A DNA stretch of 64,000 nt, from contig NZ_LNDC01000133.1 of NCBI RefSeq assembly GCF_001870905.1, positions 1 through 64,000 on the forward strand. The letters run 5' to 3'. Source of the DNA: Geitlerinema sp. PCC 9228. Lineage in GTDB: Bacteria > Cyanobacteriota > Cyanobacteriia > Cyanobacteriales > PCC-9228. Both the position numbers and the translations under genes were made by a program. The notes under the pieces were generated by a model. The model had not been told where the DNA came from, did no database searches, and saw only the letters and a program-made list of their open reading frames with translations. Shown in pieces: positions 62,826 through 64,000 of this stretch. Positions within the stretch are counted from its first letter, which is position 1, and every line of letters starts with the position of its first letter.

Positions 62826-63983
62826 CTAGCGTAGGGAAGAAATGCAACGGGGGTCCAGTAGCGTTGCTTTTTCTGGGTCGCGGGGAAACCAAGCTGCCGT
62901 TCGCTTGCAGACTTCCACCAGCATCAGCATCAACGGAACTTCAATGAGAACGCCAACAACTGTGGCTAAAGCTGCCCCCGAGTTGAGACCAAATAGCATC
63001 ACGGCAGTTGCGATCGCAACTTCAAAATGATTGCTTGCCCCAATCAACGCTGCTGGTGCCGCATCTTCGTAGGTCAAATTGAGTTTCAAACTAGCTACGT
63101 AAGCAATCAGAAAGATAAAATTGGTTTGCAAAAATAGGGGAACGGCAATTAGCAGAATGTGCAAGGGATTGTTGACAATCAAATCTCCCTTAAAAGCAAA
63201 CAGCAACACCAGCGTTGCCAGCAAAGCTACCGTGGCAACCGGCGATAAATAGCTTAAAAACTTACGTTCGAACCACTCTCGCCCTTTGTATTTAAAAATC
63301 CAATGTCGCGTATAAGCACCCGCTGCCAAGGGCAATCCCACATAAATCAGCACCGATAGCAAAATGGTTTCCCATGGAACGAAGACGTTGTTGGCTTCTA
63401 GCAACAACCTGCCCAACGGGGCGTATACTAACAGCATCACCAGGGAATTCATCGCTACCATCACCAACGTATGCCCTTGGTTGCTGTAGGAAAGATATCC
63501 CCACATCAACACCATCGCCGTACAGGGGGCAATTCCCAATAAAATCGCACCGGCAATGTACGAATCTGCTAGGGCAATTTCGGTTCCGCCTTTGAGAATT
63601 TCAGTGCCTTCTATCAGCGGTCGAAACAGCCACCCCAGGAAAAATTGGGCAAAAACCACCATGGTAAACGGTTTCACCAGCCAGTTGACAATCAAAGTCA
63701 ACAAAACCGGTTTGGGGGCGCGCATTGCCCGGGATGCCTGGGAAAAATCAATTTTGACCATGATGGGATACATCATGAAAAACAGACAGACGGCGATGGG
63801 GATGGATACCTGATAGACACTCATGGCATCCAGGGTATCGGCAATGTTGGGAAAGGTTCTGCCCAAGGCAATACCGGCAAGAATGCACAGAACTACCCAG
63901 ACGGTGAGGTATTTTTCAAAGAAACTGAGGGTTCCCCCGGCTTGAACGGCTTTGGGGTTGTTTCTGGCGCGATCGCTACTCAT
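62826..63983 (-). CDS. acr3: ACR3-family arsenite efflux permease
   Basis: 385 residues with ten membrane helices. Conserved ACR3 features are [34 protein letters not shown] with the essential Cys, and [17 protein letters not shown] in helix 9. It exports As(III), and possibly Sb(III), driven by the proton motive force. The ATG at 63983 follows GGAAG; an in-frame TTG lies just before it. With arsC it forms a resistance operon; an ArsR-type regulator may lie beyond the right edge. Confidence 0.94.
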   Translation of the reverse strand: MSSDRARNNPKAVQAGGTLSFFEKYLTVWVVLCILAGIALGRTFPNIADTLDAMSVYQVSIPIAVCLFFMMYPIMVKIDFSQASRAMRAPKPVLLTLIVNWLVKPFTMVVFAQFFLGWLFRPLIEGTEILKGGTEIALADSYIAGAILLGIAPCTAMVLMWGYLSYSNQGHTLVMVAMNSLVMLLVYAPLGRLLLEANNVFVPWETILLSVLIYVGLPLAAGAYTRHWIFKYKGREWFERKFLSYLSPVATVALLATLVLLFAFKGDLIVNNPLHILLIAVPLFLQTNFIFLIAYVASLKLNLTYEDAAPAALIGASNHFEVAIATAVMLFGLNSGAALATVVGVLIEVPLMLMLVEVCKRTAAWFPRDPEKATLLDPRCISSLR

Positions 63984-64000
63984 CAATCTTCCTTTGATTA

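Overview
The window is chromosomal DNA of a cyanobacterium. The evidence is the dense scatter of the HIP1 octamer GCGATCGC, cyanobacterium-restricted families (Psb32, DUF1818, DUF1830, DUF4346, COP23, cyAbrB, HetZ/PatU), a ferrochelatase with a chlorophyll-binding-type C-terminal segment, and PEP-CTERM proteins. HetZ and PatU are typical of filamentous lineages, but nothing here shows whether this strain makes heterocysts.

Layout. 1-2.4 kb: an RluA/RluD-type pseudouridine synthase, an endonuclease/exonuclease/phosphatase lipoprotein and a small membrane protein. 2.5-13.1 kb: a cobalamin cluster. CobW and CbiA (CobB) diverge; then a B12 riboswitch precedes cbiX, cbiET, cobI, a cbiG-cobJ fusion, cobM, cobK and cbiD. 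Together these cover cobalt insertion and most of the ring methylation and contraction steps. A MITE-like element sits inside the run. 13.1-16.5 kb: a b-type cytochrome pair, a GDT1/UPF0016 cation transporter, tRNA-Pro(GGG), DUF1818, a frameshifted secreted-protein gene and rpoZ. 16.7-25 kb: an SGNH hydrolase, an MscS channel, hetZ, patU and a transglutaminase-fold membrane protein that has lost its catalytic Cys and His. 25-30 kb: thioredoxin, a CPBP protease, cyAbrB, LpxD and a GT39-like membrane enzyme.

30-33.5 kb is accessory. It holds two paralogous PEP-CTERM secreted proteins, each behind a duplicated promoter block and a leader of about 340-390 nt, with a tnpB-less IS200/IS605-like remnant between them. 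33.6-49.3 kb is mostly housekeeping: rsmB, a TPR membrane protein, an M16 peptidase, DUF1830, a GNAT enzyme, a peptidoglycan-binding protein, psb32, a methyltransferase, hemH, a PhzF-like enzyme, a GGCT-like protein and leuS.

49.4-61.8 kb is the most unusual part. A 1129-residue tubulin/FtsZ-like GTPase with a SHOCT tail is in an operon with a membrane-anchored VWA protein. Divergent from it are a Cys-rich/TM/coiled-coil protein, a secreted TPR-M48 metalloprotease and a secreted trypsin-like protease with TPRs. A COP23 protein and a second trypsin-like protease follow on the other strand. This looks like a cell-envelope system joining a cytoskeletal GTPase to extracytoplasmic proteolysis; that functional link is inference. 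The window ends with DUF4346 and an arsenate reductase/Acr3 arsenite efflux pair.
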